A stretch of DNA of 38,834 bases from contig JAKFVP010000276.1 in assembly GCA_021732175.1 (NCBI GenBank), positions 1-38,834 on the forward strand, in the 5' to 3' direction. The stretch comes from Bradyrhizobium sp. GTDB lineage: Bacteria; Pseudomonadota; Alphaproteobacteria; Rhizobiales; Xanthobacteraceae. Under the pieces are notes generated by a model. The model worked only from the letters and a program-made list of their open reading frames with translations. It was not told where the DNA came from and made no database searches. Both the position numbers and the translations under genes were made by a program. Every line of letters begins with the position of its first letter. The first letter of the stretch is position 1. Shown in pieces: positions 1 through 9,507 of the stretch.

Positions 1-1010
1 TCGCCCACGACATCTACACCGAAATCATGAAGAGCCGGCCCGACGTACGGCTCGACCGGCTCGAGAACGAAAGCCCGGCCGATGTCTTCACCCCGATCCT
101 GGCGCAGGCGCATGCCTACCAGATCGGCGCGGCGCGTGACGAGCTGGCGCGGCACTTTCACGTCGACAAGGATTTGCTCAAGCGCACGCCGAACCTCTTG
201 ATTGTTTCCTCCAACGGCGCGGGCTTCGATCCCGTCGACGTTCCCGCCTGCACCGAAGCCGGCGTGCTGGTTGTCAATCAGTCCGGTGGCAATGCCAACT
301 CGGTCGCCGAGCATGCGCTCGGCATGCTGCTGACGCTGTCGAAGCGCATCATGGAATCCGACCGCGCGCTGCGCCGCGACCGTAACGTCAACCGCAATTC
401 GCTGATCGGCAACGAGGCCAAGGGCAAGACCATCGGCGTCGTCGGCATCGGCAATGTCGGCCGGCGCATCGCCGAGCTCTGCAAGGGCCTCTTGCATATG
501 AACGTGATCGCCTACGATCCCTATCTGTCGAAAGAGGAGATCGCGGCACGGGGCGCCGAGAAGGTCGAGCTCGACGATCTGCTGCGCCGTTCCGACTTCG
601 TCTCGATCAGTTGCCCGCTCGATCCCGGCAGCCGCGGCATGATCGGCGTGAAGCAATTCGCGTTGATGCAGCCGCATGCCTTCTTCATCACCACCGCCCG
701 CGGCTTCATCCATGACGAGCGCGCGCTGTATGACGCGCTGAAGGAGAAACGCATCGCCGGCGCCGGCCTCGACGTCTGGGACAAGGAGCCGCCGCCGCCG
801 GATCACCCGCTGCTGCAGTTCGACAATGTGCTGGCGAGCCCGCATACCGCTGGAGTCACCAAGGAGGCGCGCATCAATATGGGCCGCATCGCCGCCGAGC
901 AGTTGCTCGACGCGCTCGACGGCAAGCGCCCGCCGCGCGTCATCAATCCCGAGGTCTGGCCGGAATATGCGAAGCGCTTCGCGGCGACGTTTGGGGTGAC
1001 GCCGAAATAG
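1..1010 (+). CDS. D-2-hydroxyacid dehydrogenase (NAD-binding), 5' end probably outside the window
   Basis: GxGxxG-type motif (GVVGIGNVGRRIAELCKG) and D-isomer dehydrogenase C-terminal pattern (ASPHTAGVTKEA). The frame stays open upstream of ATG 27 (..AHDIYTEIMKSRPDVRLDRL), so the true start is likely upstream. Confidence 0.88.
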   Translation, partial: AHDIYTEIMKSRPDVRLDRLENESPADVFTPILAQAHAYQIGAARDELARHFHVDKDLLKRTPNLLIVSSNGAGFDPVDVPACTEAGVLVVNQSGGNANSVAEHALGMLLTLSKRIMESDRALRRDRNVNRNSLIGNEAKGKTIGVVGIGNVGRRIAELCKGLLHMNVIAYDPYLSKEEIAARGAEKVELDDLLRRSDFVSISCPLDPGSRGMIGVKQFALMQPHAFFITTARGFIHDERALYDALKEKRIAGAGLDVWDKEPPPPDHPLLQFDNVLASPHTAGVTKEARINMGRIAAEQLLDALDGKRPPRVINPEVWPEYAKRFAATFGVTPK

Positions 1011-1085
1011 GTCCGGGCACGGCTGGAACAGGCGGAGAAGAATTTCTTCGCCCCAAGCTTCGATAGGGCAATAAACCCACTGCAA

Positions 1086-1111
1086 AACGCCCGCTTGGCG
1101 AAGCGGGCGTT
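1086..1111. terminator. Perfect 11-bp stem-loop AACGCCCGCTT-GGCG-AAGCGGGCGTT downstream of the dehydrogenase
   Basis: Inverted repeat read directly, followed by GCTATTTTC; the T-tract is imperfect. Confidence 0.55.
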
Positions 1112-1674
1112 GCTATTTTCGCTGATATCTCGACTACTTGGCGCTGAAGCATCATTTTTCCTGTGTGCCCGATGCCCTGGGCGCCAGGGAACTTGAGCTA
1201 TGGCAAAGATCCGCAAACTGCTGCGCAACGCGCCGTCCCGGTTCGGACGCGAGTTTGAGCGCTTTGTCGAGATCGCCGCTGCCGGCCTGCACGCCGCCGG
1301 CGTCTGATCGAGATACTGAATCATCCCGGCAGAATTGGCGGGGTTTTCGCTTTCGCGAGCGTGCTTCCGCCCCAGTGGAGCTGTTCGCGCCGCTCCATCA
1401 AAAAGCGGTGTTTCGGTCAGCCATTTGGCGATCAATCGAACCCCTTTTCGGGCGCTTGTGCGCTCAGGGAGCCATCCCAGCCGGGCATCCCCTGCGGGAT
1501 TTATGAGTTCAACTTGTGAATGGATGAGAATTTTCCGGCTAGCGCGATAGCTGGTAACTTGTAACATTCGGTTTTCGGCGCTTTTCCAACTTAATCGAAA
1601 ATATAACGAAGAAAAGGAAAGCGTTGCGGGGCGGCGATGGGCATCGCGGCCTGCTGAAAGCGAAGGGGGAATCC

Positions 1675-3393
1675 ATGCGCAAGGGCTTGCTCGCCATCAT
1701 TGGCGCAGTTCTCGTTCTCGTGGGTGGGCTGCTGGCTCACATGACCCAGACCACGAACGGCATTCGCATCGATGACGTTCGCTTCAAGGGCGCGAAGGGC
1801 AATACGATGAGCGCGCTCGTCTATAGACCCGCCAACGCCACGGAGGCGACGCCGGCGCCCGGCATACTCGCGGTGCACGGCTACATCAATTCACGCGAGA
1901 CGCAGGACGGCTTTGCCATCGAATTTGCCAGACGCGGGTACGTCGTAGTGGCGCTGGACCAGACCGGACACGGCTACAGCGATCCGCCCGCCTTCGCCAA
2001 TGGGTTTGGCGGTCCCGACGGCCTGACCTTTCTGCGCAGCCTGCCTTATGTCGACAAGAACAATATCGGGCTCGAAGGGCATTCGATGGGCGGTTGGACT
2101 GTGCTAGCTGCAGCAACGGCCATGCCCGATGGCTACAAGTCGGTGGTGCTGGAAGGCTCGTCTACCGGAAAACCGTTTGCCGCCGAAGGCACCCCGAGTT
2201 GGCCCCGCAACCTCGCCGTCGTTTTCTCGCAATACGATGAATTTTCATTACTGATGTGGGGCAGCGAAGATTCCCGCAAAATGAGCCAGTCCGCCAAGCT
2301 TGCTGCGGTGTTCGGTGTCACTGGACCAATTGAGCCCGGCAAAGTCTACGGCGACATTGCCCGGGGTACGGCGCGTGTCCTCTACACGCCGGCCATCACG
2401 CATCCGGCCGATCATTTCTCGCATGAGGCTATCGGATACAGCATCGATTGGTTCGCCAGGACGTTGACGGGCGGCACGCCTCTCCCATCGAGTGACCAGA
2501 TCTGGTTTCGCAAGGAATTGGGCACCCTGATCGCGCTGATCGGGTTCGTGGTGCTCCTGCTCGGTACGTTCGAACTGCTGTTGGGGTGGCGCGCTGTCGC
2601 GCCGCTTCGAGCGGCTGCGACCTCGCCGGATGCGACCGCTGCCGCGTTATCCGGCGGGCGCTGGTGGACGGCATTTTGGGTCTCGGCAATGATTCCTGTG
2701 GTGACCTACTATCCTGCCTTCGCTCTCGGAAATATGTGGCTGCCGGCATCCAGCTTCCTGCCGCAGGTTTTCACCACCCAAATCATGGTTTGGGCGCTGA
2801 TCAACGCCGCCATTACGCTGTTGCTGTGGCGTTTCCTGCCGAAGCGACCTGACCGCAAAGACGTCTGGATTCCGTCAGTGCTTATTGCGCTGGCGACCGT
2901 GGCGGTCGGCTACCTTGCGCTCGTCATTGCCGACGTTCTGTTCAAGATCGACTTCCGCTTCTGGGTTGTGGCATTGAAGCTTCCGAGCGCGAAGCAATGG
3001 CTGATCATGCTGATCTACCTGGTGCCGTTCTCGATCTTCTTCGTAATTGCGCTGGAGGCATTGCATCGAAACTTCAGCCGGATGGGCGCATCGGCCCCGC
3101 GTCACTATGCAACGACGATTTTGGCCCTTTCGCTGGGCTTCATCATTCTCGTTGGCATCCAGTACATCGCGATGTGGTTTAGCGGAAAACTGATCAATCC
3201 GGTTCCGACTTCCCCGATTGTGCCGTTGTCCACGATCATCGCTATTCAGTTCATTCCGCTGCTCATGGGCATCGCCGTGATCTCGACGTTCACCTGGCGC
3301 CGGACGGGCAGCTCACTTCCGGGTGCGCTGATCTGCTCCTTGCTGGTCACGTGGTACATCGTTGCCGGCCAGGCAACCCAGGCTGCGATCTGA
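1675..3393 (+). CDS. Membrane protein with N-terminal alpha/beta hydrolase domain and C-terminal polytopic membrane domain
   Basis: N-terminal TM anchor, AVHGYINS oxyanion-type motif, GHSMGGW nucleophile elbow, then several hydrophobic segments. RBS AAGGGGGA precedes ATG 1675. Confidence 0.8.
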   Translation: MRKGLLAIIGAVLVLVGGLLAHMTQTTNGIRIDDVRFKGAKGNTMSALVYRPANATEATPAPGILAVHGYINSRETQDGFAIEFARRGYVVVALDQTGHGYSDPPAFANGFGGPDGLTFLRSLPYVDKNNIGLEGHSMGGWTVLAAATAMPDGYKSVVLEGSSTGKPFAAEGTPSWPRNLAVVFSQYDEFSLLMWGSEDSRKMSQSAKLAAVFGVTGPIEPGKVYGDIARGTARVLYTPAITHPADHFSHEAIGYSIDWFARTLTGGTPLPSSDQIWFRKELGTLIALIGFVVLLLGTFELLLGWRAVAPLRAAATSPDATAAALSGGRWWTAFWVSAMIPVVTYYPAFALGNMWLPASSFLPQVFTTQIMVWALINAAITLLLWRFLPKRPDRKDVWIPSVLIALATVAVGYLALVIADVLFKIDFRFWVVALKLPSAKQWLIMLIYLVPFSIFFVIALEALHRNFSRMGASAPRHYATTILALSLGFIILVGIQYIAMWFSGKLINPVPTSPIVPLSTIIAIQFIPLLMGIAVISTFTWRRTGSSLPGALICSLLVTWYIVAGQATQAAI

Positions 3394-3397
3394 TCAG

Positions 3398-3429
3398 AAC
3401 GTCGGGGCTGCGCACGCACCCCCGACGTT
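3398..3429. terminator. Stem-loop between convergent genes (AACGTCGGGG ... CCCCGACGTT)
   Basis: 10-bp inverted repeat in the short gap between the hydrolase stop and the ilvD readthrough stop. Confidence 0.55.
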
Positions 3430-3437
3430 TCCCTATC

Positions 3438-5279
3438 TCACTCCGGCACGATACGAACGGCGCCGCGCGCGGCGCTGCTGGCAAACGCCGCGTACGACCT
3501 CAGCGCGGTCGAGACCGCGCGCTTGCGCGGCGCCGGCTTCCAGGCGTTCTTGCCCTTGGCGACCATTGCTGCGCGGCGACGTTCGAGCTCGGCCTCGGGC
3601 ACCGCGAGGTTGATCTTGCGGTTGGGAATATCGAGCTCGATGATATCGCCTTCCTCGACAAGTCCGATCAGTACGCCTTAGGCGGCTTCCGGCGAGATGT
3701 GCCCGATCGACAGGCCGGATGAGCCGCCGGAGAAGCGGCCGTCGGTGATCAGTGCGCAGGCCTTGCCGAGCCCCTTCGATTTCAGATAGCTGGTCGGATA
3801 CAGCATCTCCTGCATGCCGGGACCGCCGCGCGGGCCTTCATAGCGCACCACGACGACGTCGCCGGCCTTCACCTTGTTGCCCAGGATGGCTTCGACGGAG
3901 GCGTCCTGGCTTTCGAAGATGCGGGCAGGGCCGGAGAATTTCAGAATGCTCTCGTCGACCCCGGCCGTCTTCACGATGCAGCCGTCCTTGGCGAGATTGC
4001 CGAACAGCACGGCGAGGCCGCCGTCCTTCGAGTAGGCATGTGCGGCGTTGCGGATCACGCCCTTTTCGCGATCGAGATCGACATCGTCGAAGCGGCGATC
4101 CTGGCTGAACGCGACCTGCGTCGGCACGCCGCCGGGCGCGGCCTTGTAGAAGGTGCGAACCTTCTCGCTCGAGGTGCGCACGATGTCCCAGCGATCCAGC
4201 GCATCGGCAAGTGTCGTGGCGTGCACCGTCGGCACGCTGGTCTTGATCAGGCCGGCGCGGTCGAGCTCGCCGAGGATGCCCATGATGCCGCCGGCATGGT
4301 GCACGTCTTCCATGTGCACGTCCTGCACGGAGGGAGCGACCTTGCAGAGAACAGGCACTTTTCGAGACAGGCGATCGATATCGCTCATGCCGAACGGCAC
4401 CTGGCCTTCATGCGCGGCGGCGAGCAGATGCAGCACGGTGTTGGTGGAGCCACCCATCGCGATATCGAGCGTCATCGCGTTCTCGAACGAGGTGAAGCTC
4501 GCGATTTCGCGCGGCAGCACCTTGGCGTCATCCTGCTCGTAGTAGCGGCGGGCGAGATCGACGATCAGGTGCCCGGCTTCGACGAACAGGCTCTTGCGGT
4601 CGGCATGGGTTGCCAGCACCGAGCCGTTGCCGGGCAGCGCCAGGCCCAGCGCCTCGGTCAGGCAGTTCATGGAATTGGCGGTGAACATGCCCGAGCAGGA
4701 GCCGCAGGTCGGGCAGGCCGAGCGCTCGATCACCTCGACATCGGCATCTGACACGGAAGTGTCCGCCGCGGCCACCATGGCGTCGATCAAATCGACCGCG
4801 CGCTTCTTGCCCTTCAGCACGATCTTGCCCGACTCCATCGGGCCGCCGGAAACGAACACGGTGGGGATGTTGAGGCGCAAGGTCGCCATCAGCATGCCAG
4901 GCGTGATCTTGTCGCAGTTGGAAATGCAGACCATGGCATCGGCGCAATGCGCGTTGACCATGTATTCGACGCTGTCGGCGATCAGCTCGCGCGAGGGCAG
5001 GCTGTAGAGCATGCCGTCATGGCCCATCGCGATGCCGTCGTCGACGGCGATGGTGTTGAACTCTTTCGCAACGCCACCGGCCTTCTCGATCTCTCGCGCG
5101 ACGAGCTGGCCGAGGTTCTGCAGGTGCACATGACCGGGCACGAACTGGGTGAATGAGTTGACGACAGCGATGATCGGCTTGCCGAAGTCTTCGTTCTTCA
5201 TGCCGGTCGCGCGCCAGAGGCCGCGGGCGCCCGCCATGTTGCGGCCATGGGTGGTGGTGCGGGAACGATAGGGAGGCAT
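3438..5279 (-). pseudogene. ilvD: Dihydroxy-acid dehydratase reading frame interrupted by an in-frame TAA at 3678-3680
   Basis: Near full-length IlvD similarity ([52 protein letters not shown]). ORF stops after ..GHISPEAA, but the same frame continues [79 protein letters not shown] to TGA at 3438. Confidence 0.85.
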
Positions 5280-5464
5280 CGCAAATCCTTGGGCTGGTTC
5301 GGGTTTTTTCTCGAATTGCCGTCCTTATGCCCGGGCCGGGCCGGCAACTCAAGGCCGCCGGCGCATGGCAGAACCGCGCAGGCCCGTCCTGCGTCCTTGC
5401 CTACCGCCCCGAAGTCGCGGGAAACTACGGATCCAAGAACCAAGAAAATCCGAGGGAGGCCCCA

Positions 5465-6025
5465 TTGGCCCGACTGCCCCTGATCGATCCGCAAAATACC
5501 ACCGGCGACATCCGCGCTTCGTTCGACCGGATGACGGTGAAATTGAACATCTTCCGCATGATGGCCCATGCGGAGAACAACATGATCCCGGCGATGCGCT
5601 TCGCCAACTCGATCCTGCACAAGCAGAAGCTCAGCCACGTCAACCGCGAACTCCTGATCCTGCAGGTCGCCCATATCGAGGGCGGCGAATATGAGTGGCG
5701 CCAGCATGTGCCGATTGCGCTCGGGGTCGGCGTCACCCAGCCGCAGATCGATGCGCTCGGGCGCGGCGACTACAGCGCGGGCGTGTTCAACGAGGCCGAG
5801 CGCGCGCTGCTCGCCTTCGGCCGCGAGGTCGTGGAGAACGTCCGCGTTGATGACGCCGTGTTCGCCGGCATGCGCAAGCATTTCAGCGACCAGGAGATCG
5901 TCGAGGCCATCTTCACCATCGGCTGCTACATGATGATGGCGCGGCTGACCGAGGCGACAGAGACCGATCTTGATCCGGCCGCCGGCATGGCCGTGTTCGA
6001 CAGCGGCAAGAAGCGGAGCGCGTAG
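5465..6025 (+). CDS. Carboxymuconolactone decarboxylase (AhpD-like) family protein
   Basis: CMD-type region HVNRELLILQVAHIEGGEYEWRQHVPIALGVGV. Likely TTG start at 5465 behind GGGAGG. Confidence 0.78.
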   Translation: MARLPLIDPQNTTGDIRASFDRMTVKLNIFRMMAHAENNMIPAMRFANSILHKQKLSHVNRELLILQVAHIEGGEYEWRQHVPIALGVGVTQPQIDALGRGDYSAGVFNEAERALLAFGREVVENVRVDDAVFAGMRKHFSDQEIVEAIFTIGCYMMMARLTEATETDLDPAAGMAVFDSGKKRSA

Positions 6026-6026
6026 G

Positions 6027-6875
6027 ATGGCAGAAGCGCCCGACGCCAAGCCGGAGCGCTATATCCGGCCGCTATCGGCGGAGTCCGAGGGCAAGGCGCC
6101 GGGCAGGGGTCGGCTGAAGGGCCGCCGCATCCTGATCGTCGGCGGCGGCCAGCGCATTTTCGATGCCGCGACCGATCCGACCGGCAATGGACGCGCCATG
6201 AGCATCTTGTGCGCGCGCGAGGGCGCCCATGTTGCCGTTGCCGACGTCAACCATACGGCGGCGGAACACACGGTGATGCGCATCACGGCGGAAGGCGGCC
6301 GTGCTTTCACCGTTACGGCGGACGTGACCAGAGAAAGCGACGTTGCCCGCATGATCGAGGAAGCGCAGCAGGCGATGGGCGGCATCGACGGCATGGTGCT
6401 CAATGTCGGCACCTTCGGAAGGACCGGACTCGACGGTGTGTCCGCCGAGGAATGGAACTACATCTACGACGTCAATGTGCGCGGTCCGATGTTCTGCTGC
6501 CGTGAGGCGCTGGAAAAATTCGAGAACGGCGGATCGATCGTGTTCATCTCCTCGATCGCGGCGCTCAAGGCGGGCTCGCAGATGGCGGTCTACGATTCCT
6601 CGAAAGCTGCGCTCGGCGGTCTGATGCGCAACATCGCCCATCTCGGCGCGCGCCGCGGCATCCGCGCCAACCTCGTCTATCCCGGCCTGGTCGACACGCC
6701 GAATGGCCGCGCCGCCGGCGCCGGGCGGCCATCGCGCGGCCAGGCCAACACGCCGTTCGGCCGGCAGGCCAGCGCATGGGAGATCGCCTATGCCGTGCTG
6801 TTCTTCCTGTCGGACGAAAGCGTCTACATCACCGCACAGACGCTGGCGGTCGATGCCGGGTTGAGCGGGCTTTGA
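6027..6875 (+). CDS. SDR family NAD(P)-dependent oxidoreductase
   Basis: N-terminal dinucleotide-binding region, catalytic YDSSKAALGG, C-terminal SDR pattern (FFLSDESVYITAQTLAVDAGLSGL). Starts 1 nt after the previous stop. Confidence 0.9.
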   Translation: MAEAPDAKPERYIRPLSAESEGKAPGRGRLKGRRILIVGGGQRIFDAATDPTGNGRAMSILCAREGAHVAVADVNHTAAEHTVMRITAEGGRAFTVTADVTRESDVARMIEEAQQAMGGIDGMVLNVGTFGRTGLDGVSAEEWNYIYDVNVRGPMFCCREALEKFENGGSIVFISSIAALKAGSQMAVYDSSKAALGGLMRNIAHLGARRGIRANLVYPGLVDTPNGRAAGAGRPSRGQANTPFGRQASAWEIAYAVLFFLSDESVYITAQTLAVDAGLSGL

Positions 6876-6891
6876 GGACGGGAATTGTTGA

Positions 6892-7419
6892 ATGAGTGCG
6901 TTGTTCGGAAAGGTCTGCCAGAACGGCTATGTCGTGCGCGATATCGCGGCCGCCATGAAATTCTGGACCGAGGTGCTGCGCGTCGGGCCGTTCTTCTATG
7001 TGCCTAATGTGAAGACCGACTGGTATCGCTACAAGGGCAAGGACTCGCCGCTCGAGATGAGCGTGGCGCTCGCCAATTCCGGCGACCTTCAGATCGAACT
7101 GATCCAGCAGCGCAACGATGCGCCCTCGATGTATCTCGATTTCCTCCGCGATCACGGCGAGGGCCTGCAGCACATGTCCTACTGGAGCACCGACTACCAG
7201 GCGCTCTATGACCGCGCGATTGCGGCCGGCTTCAAGGTCGGCCATGAGGGGCAGATCGGCGGGCCGAACGGACGCTTCGCCTATTTCGAGACGCCGGGTC
7301 ACCCCGGCACGGTGATCGAGATTTCCGACATCAGCGGCGGAAAGGGGCGCTTCTTCGAGAAGGTGAAGGCGGCCGCCGCGAATTGGGACGGCAGCGATCC
7401 CGTGCGCGTGATCGGCTAG
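6892..7419 (+). CDS. VOC (glyoxalase/bleomycin resistance) family protein
   Basis: VOC fold pattern: VCQNGYVVRDIAAAMKFWTEVL..., HMSYWSTDYQALYDRA, FAYFETPGHPGTVIEISD. Confidence 0.85.
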   Translation: MSALFGKVCQNGYVVRDIAAAMKFWTEVLRVGPFFYVPNVKTDWYRYKGKDSPLEMSVALANSGDLQIELIQQRNDAPSMYLDFLRDHGEGLQHMSYWSTDYQALYDRAIAAGFKVGHEGQIGGPNGRFAYFETPGHPGTVIEISDISGGKGRFFEKVKAAAANWDGSDPVRVIG

Positions 7420-7425
7420 CGTGAC

Positions 7426-8112
7426 CTAGTACCCGAAGGACACCGCCCGCAGCAGATGGTCGTTGACGGCGTTTACGCCGGGGATGGCTTTGGCCGCCAC
7501 CTTGATGGCATCCCGCTCCTGCTCGTTCTCGACAGAACCCCAGAGTTCGACGACGCCTCCAGTCACCACGATGTTGAGCTTGTGTGCTTGGGTCCACGAC
7601 TGCTTCTTGAGTTCGTCGAGCAGTCGGTTGCGGATCGCGGCGTCCGGAAGGCTGATCTCGAGCGGCGGCCGCACGCTGGCGACGGCCTGGATGATATTGG
7701 CGCGGCTGAGGATGCCGACCAGTTCTCCATTCTTGTTCACGATGGGAACGCGCTTGATCTGGTTCTGCTCGAATAGCTCGGCGATCTCATGCAAGGGTGT
7801 ATCGGGGGCCGCTGTCTTGACGTTCCGCGTCATGACGTCCTTTACGCTGACGGCATGCGATTTGACGTAGTCGGCCGCCAATGTCCGTGCATCCGCGAGC
7901 AGCGACAGCCACCAGGAATAGTGACGCTCGGTTCCAATCTCTGCGCGGCGCATCAGGTCGGACTCCGTGACGATGCCGACGAGCTTGCCGGCCGCATTGA
8001 GCACAGGAACGGCGCTCACACGCTGGTCGATCAGGAGCTTGGCAACTTCCTGAACGGTCGCGTTCTCACCAACAGTAATGACGGGCGAAACCATCACGTC
8101 TTGCGCTTTCAT
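7426..8112 (-). CDS. CBS domain protein with C-terminal BON domain
   Basis: Two CBS repeats (MKAQDVMVSPVITV..., VKDVMTRNVKTAAPDTPLHEIAELF...) then a BON-like domain (NIVVTGGVVELWGSVENEQERDAIKVAAKAIPGVNAVNDHL). Confidence 0.9.
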   Translation of the reverse strand: MKAQDVMVSPVITVGENATVQEVAKLLIDQRVSAVPVLNAAGKLVGIVTESDLMRRAEIGTERHYSWWLSLLADARTLAADYVKSHAVSVKDVMTRNVKTAAPDTPLHEIAELFEQNQIKRVPIVNKNGELVGILSRANIIQAVASVRPPLEISLPDAAIRNRLLDELKKQSWTQAHKLNIVVTGGVVELWGSVENEQERDAIKVAAKAIPGVNAVNDHLLRAVSFGY

Positions 8113-8181
8113 GTGAGCCTCCCTTGTGTGCAGCTACCATTGATATTTCAAGTATTGATAGTTCAGGCAGCCGGCACGGGG

Positions 8182-8195
8182 TTGATCGGCGTCAA
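8182..8195. promoter_or_regulatory. FNR/FixK-type palindrome TTGA-TCGGCG-TCAA
   Basis: Exact TTGA-N6-TCAA in the divergent intergenic region upstream of the CBS-BON gene. Confidence 0.55.
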
Positions 8196-8343
8196 ACCGG
8201 CATGGTCGTGCGAGGAATATGCTTTCCAGATGCCGGGTCGCCCGTTGAACGCGGCCTGTATTTGGGGCTTTCCCTGGCATATTGGCCTCCCGATACCTGT
8301 CCCTTCGGGTGGACCGGGTTCATAACCGCGAGGAGCCTGAGGG

Positions 8344-8787
8344 ATGAAAATTCCGCATGATGCGTTCGTGTTCGTGGGTGATGGGCGCAAGGCAATCTTC
8401 CTGCGCAACGAGGGCGACGAGAAATACCCGAACCTGAAGACCGAACGGGTATTCGAGGACGACAATCCACCCACCCGTGAGCAGGGTACCGACAAGCCGG
8501 GGCACCTCGGCAAGGCCATGGGTTCGGCCCGGCGCAGCGCGGTGGAAACGGCGGATTGGCACGACCTCAATGAGCACCGTTTTGCCAGGACGGTGGCAGC
8601 TGCGATGGAACGGCTGGTACGCGAGCGAAGGGCCCCGGCGTTGGTGATCGTGGCGCCGCCCCGGACGCTGGCTGATGTGCGCAATGCGCTGCATGCGGAC
8701 GTTGCGGCGCTCGTGATCGCGGAGGTCAACAAGGATCTCACCCGGCACCCGGTGGGAGAGATAGAGAAGCATCTCACCGGCGGTTGA
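8344..8787 (+). CDS. Host attachment family protein (eRF1/baeRF-like)
   Basis: Recognised pattern (DAFVFVGDGRKAIFLRNEGD..., APALVIVAPPRTLADVRNALHADV...EVNKDLTRHPVGEIEKHL). Confidence 0.82.
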   Translation: MKIPHDAFVFVGDGRKAIFLRNEGDEKYPNLKTERVFEDDNPPTREQGTDKPGHLGKAMGSARRSAVETADWHDLNEHRFARTVAAAMERLVRERRAPALVIVAPPRTLADVRNALHADVAALVIAEVNKDLTRHPVGEIEKHLTGG

Positions 8788-9019
8788 CGCGGCCCTTGCT
8801 GCGCGAGGGGCGGTCCGAGGCGATCCATGTATCGCCCATCTTCACATATGAACGCTTCACGGCCGACCATGCGGTGCGGTGAGCGATTTCCTCCTGCCGC
8901 GGGTCGGCGGCATGGGATGCGAAGGCATGGTTGAACGCTTCGCGATAGATGTCCTGCGCGTGAGCCGGCAAATGGCCGCGTACAGAGTGGGGCAAGTCGG
9001 CATTCGTCCGGTAGGGCAT
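8774..9019 (-). CDS. ChaB family protein
   Basis: MPYRTNADLPHSVRGHLPAHAQDIYREAFNHAF...AHRTAWSAVKRSY is a ChaB-type pattern. Overlaps the 3' end of the convergent host-attachment gene by 14 nt. Confidence 0.85.
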   Translation of the reverse strand: MPYRTNADLPHSVRGHLPAHAQDIYREAFNHAFASHAADPRQEEIAHRTAWSAVKRSYVKMGDTWIASDRPSRSKGRVNRR

Positions 9020-9034
9020 GATCGCGTGACCTCC

Positions 9035-9451
9035 TCAGAGCGGCCGCTCGAACTCCTCGGCCGAATGGCCGAACTGCGAAAGCGCTTCTTCCAGGTAGTC
9101 GCTGAGCAGCGGCATGCCGATGAGATATTGGGCCGTGCGCCGGTTATGTGCACGGTCCGCCTCGCGACGGATATCGGCCCAGTCAGCGATGTCGCCGTCG
9201 CCGCGGCCGAGCCAGGCCAGCGCGACAAGATCGATCTGCTCGTCCTCGTTCAAGCCACGGATCATGGCGCTGAGCTCAGACCGTGCCGGGTCGGACGCGT
9301 GATCTTCCAGCACCGACAGCATGGCGTCATCACTGCCGTTCGAGGCGGAATCGGGGTCGGTGACCACGTCCTTGACGTCGAACTGGCGTGCCTTGGAAAG
9401 GATCGCGGCGACCTTTTCCGGCGAGATCACGAGATCGGGAATGTCGTCCAT
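9035..9451 (-). CDS. DUF3775 domain-containing protein
   Basis: ISPEKVAAILSKARQFDVKD ... LNEDEQIDLVALAWLGRGD pattern. Start at 9451 (MDDIPDL) preferred over 9472. Confidence 0.75.
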   Translation of the reverse strand: MDDIPDLVISPEKVAAILSKARQFDVKDVVTDPDSASNGSDDAMLSVLEDHASDPARSELSAMIRGLNEDEQIDLVALAWLGRGDGDIADWADIRREADRAHNRRTAQYLIGMPLLSDYLEEALSQFGHSAEEFERPL

Positions 9452-9507
9452 GCCTGGCTCCCTGGGCAGCAAATATGGATAATTTAGCGGCGATTGGCCG
9501 AAATCCC

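Noticed and set aside
803-1567. 254-aa minus-strand ORF over the 1010-1600 intergenic region
   Set aside because: Overlaps the dehydrogenase 3' end antisense and crosses the hairpin; no family pattern recognised.
8142-8151. TTGATATTTCAA near the CBS-BON start as a further FNR box
   Set aside because: Spacing is TTGA-N4-TCAA, two bases short of the FNR/FixK spacing.
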